Assembly (NCBI GenBank): GCA_015068865.1
Contig: SVJT01000003.1
Location: 1 to 37,003, forward strand
Source of the DNA: Oscillospiraceae bacterium
GTDB lineage: Bacteria; Bacillota; Clostridia; UBA1381; UBA9506
Length of the DNA stretch: 37,003 nucleotides
Direction of reading: 5' to 3'
Translations under genes and position numbers: made by a program
Shown here: positions 36,852 through 37,003 of the stretch, piece by piece
Position numbering within the stretch: the stretch's first letter is position 1
Layout: each line of letters opens with the position of its first letter
Notes under the pieces: generated by a model
The model's input: only the letters and a program-made list of their open reading frames with translations
Database searches by the model: none
What the model was told of the DNA's origin: nothing

Positions 36852-36880
36852 ATTATAAACCCGAAATAAGCATTTGTCAA
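36852..36880 (-). promoter_or_regulatory. Sigma-A-type promoter for the lyase gene
   Basis: Minus strand TTGACA (36880-36875) - 17 nt - TATAAT (36857-36852). Confidence 0.8.
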
Positions 36881-36973
36881 ATTGATAATAAGAATAATAG
36901 TAATCGTTTTTTTTCGATAATAGCACTTGCTTTTTCGACAATTTATGATATACTGAAATAAGGAGTGATTACA

Positions 36974-37003
36974 TTGGAATTACGGAATTTAAAAACTTTT
37001 ATT
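36974..37003 (+). CDS. Start of a probable LysR-family regulator (truncated by window end)
   Basis: AAGGAGTG then TTG start: MELRNLKTFI, the typical LysR N-terminus; divergent from the lyase gene. Confidence 0.65.
   Translation, partial: MELRNLKTFI

Noticed and set aside
1-37003. CRISPR array, tRNA, rRNA, integrase or transposase
   Set aside because: No regularly spaced repeats, no cloverleaf or rRNA-like sequence, and no mobile-element proteins recognised in the ORFs.

Overview
AT-rich, clostridial-type Firmicutes DNA. The left part (~1-19.8 kb, all minus strand) is one long carbohydrate/surface locus: an AraC-type response regulator and YesM-like kinase, two LplB/YtcP-like ABC permeases, a lipoprotein solute-binding protein, two coupled SLH-domain proteins, a tandem pair of secreted paralogs, and two members of a large secreted family I cannot assign (candidate new glycoside-hydrolase-like family). 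A separate 758-aa beta-helix/SLH/SGNH protein follows. The right part (22.5-37 kb, mostly plus strand) is housekeeping: DUF896, rpmH (missed by the ORF track), rnpA, yidD, yidC, jag, rarA, a methyltransferase, thiI, a small-multidrug-export-like protein, thyX, a dTMP-kinase-like gene, rplM and rpsI. An SdpR/SdpI-type pair with bracketing operators and a beta-eliminating lyase with altered active-site motifs, divergent from a LysR start, close the window. Best leads: the unassigned glycan-locus families, the dual SdpR-type operators, and the noncanonical lyase. All homology statements are from reading the sequence only; no searches were run.
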